Source: Pseudolysinimonas_A sp039912695 (GTDB lineage: Bacteria > Actinomycetota > Actinomycetes > Actinomycetales > Microbacteriaceae). Taken from it: DNA of 64,000 nt. This document shows, piece after piece, positions 1 through 7,803 of this stretch. Within the stretch, counting starts at the first letter, position 1. Each line of letters starts with the position of its first letter. The position numbers and the translations under genes are program-made. The DNA is taken from contig NZ_JBDSPJ010000008.1 in the NCBI RefSeq assembly GCF_039912695.1, positions 9,054 through 73,053 on the forward strand, read 5' to 3'. A model generated the notes under the pieces. It did not search any database, had not been told where the DNA came from, and saw nothing but the letters and a program-made list of their open reading frames with translations.

Positions 1-1
1 G

Positions 2-265
2 ATGTCGTCGCGCACCTTCGCCCGGCGGTTCCGCGCCGATCTCGGCACGACGCCGGCGGCCTGGCTCAATCGCCAGCGGATCCTGCGAGCGCAACAGTTG
101 CTCGAGCAGAGCGACTCGGGGCTCGAAGAAATATCGCGTCTGGCGGGTTTCGGCACCGCGGCCGTGATGCGGCATCACTTCTTGAAAGTGCTGCAGACCA
201 CCCCGACGGCGTATCGCCGCGCGTTCTCGTACCGGGCGGACGGCGAAGGACGCGTGGCGAGTTAG
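2..265 (+). CDS. AraC-family transcriptional regulator, C-terminal fragment (5' end outside the window)
   Basis: About 87 residues are visible, all within an AraC/XylS-type DNA-binding domain. The first helix-turn-helix contains the family pattern around 'SSRTFARRFRADLGTTP'. A second helix-turn-helix follows ('EEISRLAGFGT', then 'RHHFLKVLQTTPTAYRR'), ending close to the stop as in the family. The first ATG, at base 2, lies inside the domain, so the true start and the sensor domain are left of the window. The wording is close to GlxA-type (DJ-1/PfpI plus AraC) regulators, but the deciding N-terminal half is missing. Its TAG stop overlaps the stop of the convergent glycosyltransferase gene. It probably does not belong to the polysaccharide locus. 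Confidence 0.85.
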   Translation: MSSRTFARRFRADLGTTPAAWLNRQRILRAQQLLEQSDSGLEEISRLAGFGTAAVMRHHFLKVLQTTPTAYRRAFSYRADGEGRVAS

Positions 266-1419
266 CCGCTGCTCGCGAGCCCGGCCCAAGCCTCGACTTG
301 CGCCTCCGCACCGAGCTCCGACAGCACTCGCTCGATGAGACGCCGCCGACCCCATAGCTGAGTGTCAACGCTGTACTGAGCCCGCGCGACCTCGAGGCCC
401 GCTTGCGCCAACACCCGAAGGCCTCCCGGAGCCGAGATCGTGTCACGCAGCCGCGCGGCAATCGCCCCTGGCTCGGGCGGGACGATCAGGATGTCACGGC
501 CATCGCGAAAGGCCACGTTCTGGTCGAAAGCGTCGGTAGCAACGATCGCCGCACCGCACAACGCCGCTTCGATCGCCGAGCCCGTCGGGAATCCGTCGAA
601 CACGAACGGCCCAGTGATCCCCGGGCGACCCGGAGTGACGACGGCATCCATCTCGAGCATCGTGCGCCGGTATTCGAGCGTCGTCAGCGAGCCGTGGAAA
701 CTCAGGATGTCGCGCAGGTCGTCGTCTGGCAGGTCGCCGGGTTCGAACCCCCCGACCACGTGTCCACGGATCGGCAGCTCATCCCGGAGCTCCCGCAGCA
801 TATCGAGGTAGACGTCGTAGCCCTTGTCGCGTCCCGACGGGTGATACTTGTGGGCCGTGAACACAACATCCAGCTGATCCTTGCCGAAGCCGAAATAGTT
901 CTCACGGCGACCCGCGCCCGGGAAGTGATACAGCGGGTTGACGACCACGCCGATGATCTCCGCAATCATCAGTTCCGGGGCGAGGGCCCGCACGTGTTCG
1001 GTCACTCGCGGCTGCGTCGTCACCACCGCGCGCAGAAGCGGCGACGCGAGCAGCCGTTGCAGCTTCTGCTCGGCCACCGCATCGCCGAGATCGAGGCCGC
1101 CGCCCGGGTAGAGAGTCACGATGAACGGGGTGCCCGAAGCCTCGAGGTCGGGGAGGAAGAGGATCGCGTTGTTGAGGAAGACGAGCACCGCCAAGTCGGC
1201 ATCTTCGAGGATCGCCGGGTCGTAGGGCAGGACGCGATCGGCGACCTCAGGATGCAGTTCGGCGTAGAGGGGTAGCGGCACCTCCAGCGGCCACGTCGTC
1301 GCAACCCGGTCAACGACGGAGTGCTCGAGAAGCCAAGTGAACTCGGCGATGCGGAACCCGGTCTCGAGCCGGGGAAAGTAGTCGTCGAGGACGACGACCA
1401 CCGGGGCCGTTACCGTCAA
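262..1419 (-). CDS. Glycosyltransferase, GT-B fold (GT4-like)
   Basis: A protein of about 385 residues with a weak N-terminal half beginning 'VVVVLDDYFPRLETGF' and a clearer nucleotide-sugar-binding C-terminal half. That half holds 'VVFTAHKYHPSGRDKGY' near residue 180 and 'FPTGSAIEAALCGAAIVATD' near 275, which corresponds to the E-x7-E donor-binding region of GT4 enzymes. I place the start at a TTG whose last bases overlap the TGA of the upstream glycosyltransferase gene (TTGA). Longer readings run into that gene and have no support. It is the last gene of a minus-strand operon with two-domain GT2, aminotransferase and acetyltransferase genes, so it probably adds a sugar to the polysaccharide repeat. 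The substrate cannot be told. Confidence 0.75.
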   Translation of the reverse strand: MTVTAPVVVVLDDYFPRLETGFRIAEFTWLLEHSVVDRVATTWPLEVPLPLYAELHPEVADRVLPYDPAILEDADLAVLVFLNNAILFLPDLEASGTPFIVTLYPGGGLDLGDAVAEQKLQRLLASPLLRAVVTTQPRVTEHVRALAPELMIAEIIGVVVNPLYHFPGAGRRENYFGFGKDQLDVVFTAHKYHPSGRDKGYDVYLDMLRELRDELPIRGHVVGGFEPGDLPDDDLRDILSFHGSLTTLEYRRTMLEMDAVVTPGRPGITGPFVFDGFPTGSAIEAALCGAAIVATDAFDQNVAFRDGRDILIVPPEPGAIAARLRDTISAPGGLRVLAQAGLEVARAQYSVDTQLWGRRRLIERVLSELGAEAQVEAWAGLASSG

Positions 1420-3455
1420 GGCCGTCCCCAGGTGCGGAGCATCCGGACGCCCCGGCGCACGACCGTCCTGAACCGAGCTCGACGAATCCGAGACCAGACC
1501 GCCCGTACCATCTCCTCGGCGGGCGCAGCCGCGAGTGCGCCCTCCCACCACACCGGGGCGCCGATCGCGTTCTGGCCCGCACGCAGATCGACCGTATCCT
1601 CCCCGGCCAGAGCATGGAGGTTGAGGTCGCGGAAGTCGTATCGCGTTCTCAGGATGAGTGCGGTGTCTTCACGGCCGAGAAGTTCTCGAAGTAAGCGCAG
1701 GGCGGTGATGCGGTTGATGTCGCGCATCGCGCAGTGCCGGTTCCACCAGAGCAGTGCAATCTCGACCTCGCGCTGCTCGGGCGAGCTGAACGAAGGATCG
1801 ACCAGCAGCTCTCCGAAGCCGTCGAGCAGGAGTTCGTCCGTGATGCCCTCGAACATCCGCTCGTTGACTGCGAGGTGCTCGTGCATCCCCCGCACGACGT
1901 TCGCGCGACTTGTGCTGCTCAAGTTTTTCTCGCCGGAGAGTACGCGAAAGCGCACCAGATCCTCGTCGCCGATCACGCGGATCGGCCCTGCCTTCACGAC
2001 TTCGATCCACATGAGCAGATCGGGGATCTGACGCAGACGGTTGTCGTACAACTCGTGCGTGAGATAGAAATCGCGCCGGATGAGCACGCTCGGATGGCAG
2101 AGCGCGTTGCCGTTCTCGAAGAAGTAGCGCAGCCACTGACCCTGACTCCGGTTGCGCTGTCGGAAGATGTCATGCCAGGGGGGGATGCGAGCGGCGGTCA
2201 GCGGCTTGCCGTCCTCGCCCACGAAGCGTGCCCCGGTGAACACCGCAATGGAGGCCGGATACTCCTCGAACTCGCGAAGCTGACGTTCAAGCTTCGATGG
2301 CTCCCAGGCGTCGTCGGAGCTGATGACCGCGACGAAATCTCCGCGGGCTTGCTGAATCGCGAAGTTGAGCGCTGCGGCCCCGCCCTGGTTCGTGGGCAGG
2401 CGATAGTGCCGGATGCGCGGATCAGCGAAGCGGGCGGCGATAGCCGAGGAGCGGTCCTGCGACGCGTCATCGACCACGATCACCTCGAAGTCGCCCATCG
2501 ACTGCTGCAACACGCTCTGGATCGCCTCCTCGATCCATGCCTCGTGGTTGTACGTGGCCATGAGGACCGACACGCGGGCGCGCTCCCCCCCGACGCGCGG
2601 GATCGCGGTGGCGGGCGCGTCGCTCGCGGGCGGTGCAGGGCGGTCCAGACCGTTCGCCTCGGGGGACACGCGCAGCCTGCTCTCCAACATGTGGAGGGTG
2701 CGGGTGAGCTCGGGCCGGGCCTGGGGTGGGGCGAGTTCGATGTACTCGGGCAGAAGATCGCGGATGCGCACGTCGCGCTGGTATTCGGACGACCGGGACC
2801 ACTCGCCGCCACCGTGCAAGCGGTAGAGCGTCATCACCTCCGGGAGGAACCCTGCGGGTCCGAATCCGAGGACCGCGAGGTTAATCATCCAATCGAAGGA
2901 CGTGGTCTCGAAGACTCGTGCGCCGATCCGTTCGATGACGTCGGCGCGGTACATGCACGCGCTGAAGGTCGCGAACCAGTTCGTCTCGGCCAGACGCTGA
3001 GCGGTGACTGTCAGCGAGAAGGCTTCGAACCCGATCGCGGGAACCACGGTCGACGAACCAGTGGAATCGTCGTAGAGAAGCACCCGGTTGGCGACCATCG
3101 TTCGATCGGGTCGCGACCGGAGGTGATCGGACTGGATCTGGAGCTTTTCCGTCCAGATCCATTCGTCGTCGCCTTCGAGGACGGCGATGAACTCTCCGCG
3201 GACGTTTGAGAAGCCGCGGGCATAGTTGAGAGTGATACCGAGGCGAGCCTCCTCGGGAAGCACGCGCACCGTGAGCGACGTCGAGTCCGCCCATTCGAGC
3301 AGGCGCTCACGCGTTCCATCGTCGGAGTTGTCGTCGGCGACGACGACCTCCAGCTCGAAGTCGACGACCTGCGCCTCAATCGAGGCGATCGCTCGTTCGA
3401 TGAATCGGATGTGGTTGTAGGTGACCAGCAAAACGCTCACCAGCGGTCGCTTCAC
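1416..3455 (-). CDS. Two-domain family 2 glycosyltransferase
   Basis: 679 residues with two complete GT-A (GT2) domains in tandem. Domain 1 (about 5-230) has 'VSVLLVTYNH', the nucleotide-binding DD at 41-42 and the metal-binding 'EGDDEW' at 94-99. A Pro/Ala-rich linker (about 265-290) leads to domain 2 (about 293-500) with 'VSVLMATYNH', DD at 329-330 and 'SSDDAW' at 379-384. The C-terminal 150 residues are helical and unassigned. Two intact active sites suggest it makes two linkages, or a repeating disaccharide, at the cytoplasmic membrane. The GTG start overlaps the upstream aminotransferase stop (GTGA), and its own TGA overlaps the TTG of the next gene, so the four genes look translationally coupled. 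Confidence 0.88.
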   Translation of the reverse strand: MKRPLVSVLLVTYNHIRFIERAIASIEAQVVDFELEVVVADDNSDDGTRERLLEWADSTSLTVRVLPEEARLGITLNYARGFSNVRGEFIAVLEGDDEWIWTEKLQIQSDHLRSRPDRTMVANRVLLYDDSTGSSTVVPAIGFEAFSLTVTAQRLAETNWFATFSACMYRADVIERIGARVFETTSFDWMINLAVLGFGPAGFLPEVMTLYRLHGGGEWSRSSEYQRDVRIRDLLPEYIELAPPQARPELTRTLHMLESRLRVSPEANGLDRPAPPASDAPATAIPRVGGERARVSVLMATYNHEAWIEEAIQSVLQQSMGDFEVIVVDDASQDRSSAIAARFADPRIRHYRLPTNQGGAAALNFAIQQARGDFVAVISSDDAWEPSKLERQLREFEEYPASIAVFTGARFVGEDGKPLTAARIPPWHDIFRQRNRSQGQWLRYFFENGNALCHPSVLIRRDFYLTHELYDNRLRQIPDLLMWIEVVKAGPIRVIGDEDLVRFRVLSGEKNLSSTSRANVVRGMHEHLAVNERMFEGITDELLLDGFGELLVDPSFSSPEQREVEIALLWWNRHCAMRDINRITALRLLRELLGREDTALILRTRYDFRDLNLHALAGEDTVDLRAGQNAIGAPVWWEGALAAAPAEEMVRAVWSRIRRARFRTVVRRGVRMLRTWGRP

Positions 3456-4588
3456 GGGCGCCCCCCGGATCGATGCCAGCGCACGAACGACGCGACCCGC
3501 GCCGCGTCCACGGGACTCATCCCCGTGTGGAACGGCAGCGCGAGCACCTCGTCTGCAGCGCGCCTCGCCACCGGGAGGTCGCGAGCGGAGGGGAGGTGCC
3601 GATACGGGTCGAGGTCCGCGCAGAGCGGGAAAAAGTAGCGGCGACTCATCACGTTCATCGCGCGCAGCGTCGCGTGCAGCTCGTCGCGCGTCGAGCCGAA
3701 CTCGGTCGGGTCGATTCGAACCACAAAGTAGGGGAGATTCTCGCCGGCACCCGCCACAACAGAGAGTCCGGGAAGGTCCGTCAGACCCTCGAGATACACG
3801 GCTGCCAGGACCCGCCGTTGCTCCAACTCCACGTCGAGAAGGGAGAGCACCGAGAGACCCATGGCCGCGTGCAGTTCCGACATCTTGCCGTTCAACCCCA
3901 CGCCCTCGACCCGATCCTCCGCGGTGATCCCGAAGTTGCGCGCGAGCCGCAGTCGGCGATCGAGTTCCGGGTCCTCGGTCGTCGCCGCTCCGCCTTCGGC
4001 CGTGTGGAAGAGCTTCGTGGCGTGGAAGCTGAAGATCGTGATGTCGCCCAGCACGGAGTCGCGGTCGGGGAAGAGCGCGCCGGGACGGGAGAACGAGTGC
4101 GCGCCGTCGTAGAGCACGCGCAGATTCGCGTCGGACGCGATCGCCGCGAGACCGTCGGTGTCGCACAGCGCTCCATACACGTGGGTGGCTGCGACCCCGG
4201 TTGTGTCAGCGCGGATCCTGGTCGCGACACTCGCTGGGTCGAGGGTCAAGGTCTCCGGGTCAACGTCGGCGAAGACCGGCTCGATCCCCAGTGCAGCGAG
4301 CGCGTGCACCGTGGCGGGGAACGTGAACGGGGTGACGACGACGGAGCCCTGGAATCGGAGTGCCTGGATCGCTCCAACGAGCGCTGCCGTTCCGCTGCTC
4401 CAGAGGCTCGTCGCGCCTCGGCCGATCCGCTCGCCCACCGCGACCTCGAGACGCTGGTGGAGCGGTCCCAGGTTAGTGAGGGTGCTGCTCGCCCACACCT
4501 CGTCGAGCAGGGCGACGTAGTCGGCCAGTGGGGGCAGCGCAGGCTTGCTCACATAGAGGGGCTCCGCAAATCGCTCGGGGGAGTTCAC
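3452..4588 (-). CDS. DegT/DnrJ/EryC1-family PLP-dependent sugar aminotransferase
   Basis: 378 residues, the normal family length, with all landmarks: phosphate-binding 'SSGTAAL' at 64-70, the PLP pyridine aspartate in 'LYDGAHSF' (D161) and the Schiff-base lysine in 'FHATKLFHTAEGG' (K192). These enzymes transfer an amino group from glutamate to a keto nucleotide sugar, usually at C-4 or C-3. The next gene (ATGA overlap) is a hexapeptide acyltransferase, so the pair would make an N-acylated amino-deoxy sugar, as in VioA/VioB or FdtB/FdtC routes. No dedicated 4,6-dehydratase lies in this operon; the keto substrate could come from the dehydratase-like genes at 31.5 or 55.1 kb. The exact sugar is not determined. 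Confidence 0.88.
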   Translation of the reverse strand: MNSPERFAEPLYVSKPALPPLADYVALLDEVWASSTLTNLGPLHQRLEVAVGERIGRGATSLWSSGTAALVGAIQALRFQGSVVVTPFTFPATVHALAALGIEPVFADVDPETLTLDPASVATRIRADTTGVAATHVYGALCDTDGLAAIASDANLRVLYDGAHSFSRPGALFPDRDSVLGDITIFSFHATKLFHTAEGGAATTEDPELDRRLRLARNFGITAEDRVEGVGLNGKMSELHAAMGLSVLSLLDVELEQRRVLAAVYLEGLTDLPGLSVVAGAGENLPYFVVRIDPTEFGSTRDELHATLRAMNVMSRRYFFPLCADLDPYRHLPSARDLPVARRAADEVLALPFHTGMSPVDAARVASFVRWHRSGGRP

Positions 4589-5091
4589 GCGAGTCGATCC
4601 TCAAGGAAGCGGCGATGGTTCTGCTCGACGCCCGCCTGATCGCGCTCACGGATCCGACGGTTACCGACGTACACCCCCCACGGCTCGAGGTCGCGCGAGA
4701 CGACGCTGCCGGCCCCCACGACCGCGCCCTCGCCGATCGTCACACCAGGCAACACAACTGAGTTCGCGCCGATGATGCAGAACCTGCCCACATGCACGGG
4801 CCGCCGCGTCGTGTTGCGGTACTTCTCGTCGATCGTCGTGTTGCCGAAGCCGTGACCCGTGAAGTCGTCGGTGGCGGTGAAGATGCGGGCTCCCTGCGAC
4901 AACGCCGTGAAGTCACCCATGACGACCTCCTGGCCGCCGGTGATCGACGAGAAGCACGCGATGTGGACATAGTTGCCGATGGTGATCGTCTCGCGGGCCA
5001 TGATGAGCACGAAGTCGTCGATGAGAACCGGATCCCCGAAGCGGATGTTCTCGCGTCCCACTATGCGGGCGGATTCGTAGATCGTCAGCAT
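4585..5091 (-). CDS. Left-handed beta-helix (hexapeptide-repeat) acyltransferase
   Basis: 168 residues made mostly of hexapeptide repeats such as 'ITIGNYVHI', 'VHVGRFCIIGANSVVLPG' and 'VTIGEGAVVGAGSVV'. The loop 'TDDFTGHGF' carries the probable catalytic histidine region seen in WbbJ/maltose-O-acetyltransferase-like enzymes. I chose the ATG at 5091 ('MLTIYESARIVG'); longer readings add an Arg/Gly-rich, non-conserved stretch. It is the first gene of the operon running left to 262 and overlaps the aminotransferase (ATGA), which suggests it acetylates the amine that enzyme makes. O-acetylation of a sugar hydroxyl is the alternative. Confidence 0.82.
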   Translation of the reverse strand: MLTIYESARIVGRENIRFGDPVLIDDFVLIMARETITIGNYVHIACFSSITGGQEVVMGDFTALSQGARIFTATDDFTGHGFGNTTIDEKYRNTTRRPVHVGRFCIIGANSVVLPGVTIGEGAVVGAGSVVSRDLEPWGVYVGNRRIRERDQAGVEQNHRRFLEDRLA

Positions 5092-5307
5092 CGTCCCAAT
5101 CCGAGCAGCGGGTGTGTGTCGTCCACCTACGGAGATCGTAGTAGCCCTGGAGCGAACCTGGCAGCCCTCCTGGGTCACGCGAGACCGGTCCGCATCGCCA
5201 GATCTACCCGGGTACACGCAGAGTTCTGCGGGCACGACACTCGGCAAGATCCGGACGTTCCTCGACCTCGCGGGGGCTATTGGACGCCGCCACTAGGCTA
5301 AGCGATC
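5092..5307. other. Divergent intergenic region, 216 bp
   Basis: This lies between the minus-strand operon ending at 262 and the plus-strand cassette starting at 5308. The only clear element is the TAGGCT box just before 5308. No open frame with coding character, stable hairpin or repeat is evident. It is the longest gene-free stretch in the window. Confidence 0.7.
5294..5299 (+). promoter_or_regulatory. -10 box TAGGCT, 8 nt before GTG 5308 (leaderless)
   Basis: The hexamer TAGGCT matches the actinobacterial TAnnnT -10 consensus. It lies 8 nt before the GTG, so transcription should begin at or next to the start codon. No Shine-Dalgarno sequence lies between them. Confidence 0.6.
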
Positions 5308-6327
5308 GTGGAGCGTACGAAGACCAGGGTCGCTGTCACAGGCGTCGGCGGCGGAGTCGGACAAAGCATCATCAAGGCGCTTCAGGGCACTGAGTACGAG
5401 GTCGTGGCACTTGACGGCGAAATCCTCGCAACCGGGTTGTACAGCGCGCAGACCGCCCGGTTGATCCCGTACGCGACCGCGCCCGACTACGTCGAGGAAC
5501 TCATCCGCATCTGCCAGGACGAGGGCTGCACGGTGCTGTTCCCGGGGCTCGACGCGGAACTCGAGATCCTGAGTCGCAGCCGCGACCGCTTCGCGGCCGA
5601 GGGCATCACGGTCGTGGTCAGCAGGCCCGAGGTCGTCGCGTTGAGTAACGACAAGCAGCTCACCTACACCGAGCTGACGGCGCTCGGTGCCCTGGTCCCC
5701 CGCACCGTCGATCTCAGCGCGACACCGTTCGACGAGGTGGACCTCGACTACCCAATGGTGCTCAAGGAACGCGTCGGGGGATCGCGATCGCTGAACCTCT
5801 ATATCGTGCGCGACCGGCACGAAGTCGACAGCCTGAGCTTCCGCGGCGTCGATCTGACCGCGTACATCGCTCAGGAGTACATCGAAGGCGACGAATACAC
5901 GTGCGGCTCCGTCACCCTCGACGGCACCTGCCGTGGCGTGATCGTTATGCGCCGAATCCTCCGGGACGGCGACACCTACAAGTGCTTCACGGTGCGTGAT
6001 GTGTCGATCGAAGCCGAGGTGGGCCGGCTGGTCCAGGCGCTCGGGCCGTTCGGGGCGTGCAACGTCCAGCTCCGAGTACGCGACGGCCTCATCTACGTGT
6101 TCGAGATCAACGCCCGCTGCTCGGGGACGACGGGTGCCCGCGCCCTCTCCGGATTCAACGAGCCGAAGGCGATCCTCGATTTCCTCGTGAGCGGTGTCGA
6201 CCCCGTGTTCGAGGTCACCGAGCAGACGGTGCTCCGCTACTGGAAGGAGCTGGTCGTCGAGAACACTCTCATCGAGGAGTTGCGCAGCAGCGGCCGGCTC
6301 CGCCGCCCGGCTCCGACACCCCTATGA
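5308..6327 (+). CDS. ATP-grasp carboxylate-amine ligase-like protein, cassette copy 1
   Basis: 339 residues. The N-terminal pre-ATP-grasp Rossmann region begins 'VAVTGVGGGVGQSI'. The ATP-grasp domain (about 115-300) has 'VLKERVGGSRS' near 151, 'QEYIEGDEYT' at 189-198 and the metal-binding 'FEINARCSGTT' at 265-275, as in carbamoyl-phosphate-synthase large-subunit relatives. Such enzymes make an acyl-phosphate and join it to an amine or similar nucleophile. It shares motifs and length with the ATP-grasp protein at 24233, and both sit with an SDR and a metallophosphoesterase. Coupling to the next gene is by ATGA. A role in attaching a carboxylic acid or amino acid to a surface sugar is my inference; no substrate can be read from the sequence. 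Confidence 0.82.
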   Translation: MERTKTRVAVTGVGGGVGQSIIKALQGTEYEVVALDGEILATGLYSAQTARLIPYATAPDYVEELIRICQDEGCTVLFPGLDAELEILSRSRDRFAAEGITVVVSRPEVVALSNDKQLTYTELTALGALVPRTVDLSATPFDEVDLDYPMVLKERVGGSRSLNLYIVRDRHEVDSLSFRGVDLTAYIAQEYIEGDEYTCGSVTLDGTCRGVIVMRRILRDGDTYKCFTVRDVSIEAEVGRLVQALGPFGACNVQLRVRDGLIYVFEINARCSGTTGARALSGFNEPKAILDFLVSGVDPVFEVTEQTVLRYWKELVVENTLIEELRSSGRLRRPAPTPL

Positions 6328-7118
6328 CGCTCCTCACGGGGGGTGGCGCCCTCGCGGAGGCCTACGTCGCGCAGTTCGGCGGACGGGTCGTGTCCGCGCG
6401 TTCTCTCGCGGACGACGACCTCATTCCGGCACTCGAGCAGGCTGAGGTTGTGGTGCACAACGCCGCCCTCATCCGGGCCGACTCGCAGGAGGAGCTTCTG
6501 ACAGCGAATCTCGGGCTCACGGCGCGCATCGTGACACTCCTGGAGCGATGGAACCCGGGCGCGCGACTGCTCTCGATCGGCAGCATGAGCTACCTCGACC
6601 TTGGCGATTCGCGTTCCTATGCACCGCTCGACAGCTTGGGACCGTACGCGCGATCGAAGTACCTCGCCGAGCGCGCCGTGCTCGACTCGAGCCTCGAGAC
6701 GGCCTACTCGATTCGGATGTCGACGCTCTTCTACGGCAATCCCACCCGCGATGGACTCTCGCAACTTGTGAGCGACGCGGCGACCACGGGCCGTGTGACC
6801 CTGACCGACGGCGGTGCCGCCGCACGCGATTTCCTGCCGCTGCACGCCGCCGCCGGGTACCTTCACCGCATGGCGGTGGGATCGCTTCCGGCGGGACCGA
6901 CCGTGAACCTCGCGACCGGACGCCGCACCTCGTTCCTCGATGTCGCGCGGCATCTAGCCGCGCGACTCCCACAGCTCGAGATTGCCGACCGGCCCGCAAC
7001 GTCCCCGGCCGCGCCCGTGCTTGCGGACTTCGATCTCCGCGACGTCACGGCGATCGGCCTCGTCGGCCCTCGATGGGAGGACGCCGTGGCCGACTACCTG
7101 GAGCGTCTCCTCTCATGA
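6324..7118 (+). CDS. NAD-dependent epimerase/dehydratase-like SDR, cassette copy 1
   Basis: 264 residues, short for an extended SDR. The nucleotide-binding end is trimmed and degenerate ('LLTGGGALAEAY' in place of TGGAGFIG). The catalytic 'YARSK' (Y108, K112), the 'SIGSMSYLDL' strand and the late extended-SDR motif 'RDFLPLHAAAGYL' are kept. The ATG overlaps the stop of the ATP-grasp gene (ATGA) and its own TGA overlaps the phosphoesterase ATG. The copy at 22744 keeps the normal glycine motif. With the dinucleotide site altered here, this copy may bind cofactor differently or act on an unusual substrate. Confidence 0.78.
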   Translation: MTLLTGGGALAEAYVAQFGGRVVSARSLADDDLIPALEQAEVVVHNAALIRADSQEELLTANLGLTARIVTLLERWNPGARLLSIGSMSYLDLGDSRSYAPLDSLGPYARSKYLAERAVLDSSLETAYSIRMSTLFYGNPTRDGLSQLVSDAATTGRVTLTDGGAAARDFLPLHAAAGYLHRMAVGSLPAGPTVNLATGRRTSFLDVARHLAARLPQLEIADRPATSPAAPVLADFDLRDVTAIGLVGPRWEDAVADYLERLLS

Positions 7119-7795
7119 GGATCGCGGTGTTCAGCGACGTGCATGGGAATTTGCCGGCGCTCGAGGCAGTGATCGGCGACGCGGGCGAAGTCGACGGTTA
7201 CGTGTGTCTCGGCGACGTCGTCAACTACGGGCCATGGTCGGACGAGTGCGTGGACGTGGTCGCCGCGCTGAAGAACAGCGTGTACCTGGCGGGCAACCAC
7301 GAGGTGGCGTTTTCGACCGGCGCGTACCCGGGCACGAACCCGATCGCCCGCGCGTTCTTCGACCACTGTTATCCGGCCTTCACTCGGCAGGACATCATCC
7401 GCGACCTCCCGACGACGGCCGAACTCTACGGCTTCGAGTTCCGCCACACGATCGACGATCGCTACGTCTACCCGGATTCTGTCCTTACCCTGACCGCCGA
7501 CTCTGTGATCGGGCACTCTCATCACCAGTTCGTGGTCGAGGACTCGGGTTTCCGGCTGGTTAACCCGGGAAGCGTCGGGCAGAACCGCCGGTATATCAAT
7601 ATCGCCAACTACCTCCTGCTGGAGACCGACACGATGACGTTCGAGCCCCGCGCTCTGCGCCACGACATCGACCTCGTGATCGCGGAAATGCGACGGCGCG
7701 ACTACCCGGAGGAGTGTCTCGCGTACTACGAGAGCAAGGAGCGTTGGATCACGAGCGACCCGCTTCCCGGTTTCCGTCCGTTCTCGGCGAACTGA
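7115..7795 (+). CDS. Calcineurin-like metallophosphoesterase, cassette copy 1
   Basis: 226 residues with a full two-metal site: D8 and H10 in 'FSDVHGN', 'LGDVVNYGP' (GD 33-34), 'GNHE' at 60-63, and 'IGHSHH' at 132-137, followed by 'NPGSVG' at 150-155. The pattern is that of the YfcE/MJ0936-like small phosphodiesterase/phosphatase subfamily. It has no signal peptide, so it should act in the cytoplasm. It is locked to the upstream SDR by ATGA. A copy with the same motif order lies at 23580. The substrate could be a nucleotide-sugar-derived phosphoester made by the two upstream enzymes, but this is inference. Confidence 0.88.
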   Translation: MRIAVFSDVHGNLPALEAVIGDAGEVDGYVCLGDVVNYGPWSDECVDVVAALKNSVYLAGNHEVAFSTGAYPGTNPIARAFFDHCYPAFTRQDIIRDLPTTAELYGFEFRHTIDDRYVYPDSVLTLTADSVIGHSHHQFVVEDSGFRLVNPGSVGQNRRYINIANYLLLETDTMTFEPRALRHDIDLVIAEMRRRDYPEECLAYYESKERWITSDPLPGFRPFSAN

Positions 7796-7803
7796 CGAGC
7801 ACC

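Noticed and set aside
1734..3209. Long plus-strand open frame opposite the two-domain GT2
   Set aside because: It lies wholly antisense to a gene with clear motifs, has no recognisable domain and is rich in Arg/His/Val as expected for the complement of high-GC coding sequence.
5092..5307. Riboswitch or structured RNA in the longest intergenic region
   Set aside because: No conserved riboswitch core or long hairpin could be recognised by eye; only the -10 box before 5308 stands out.
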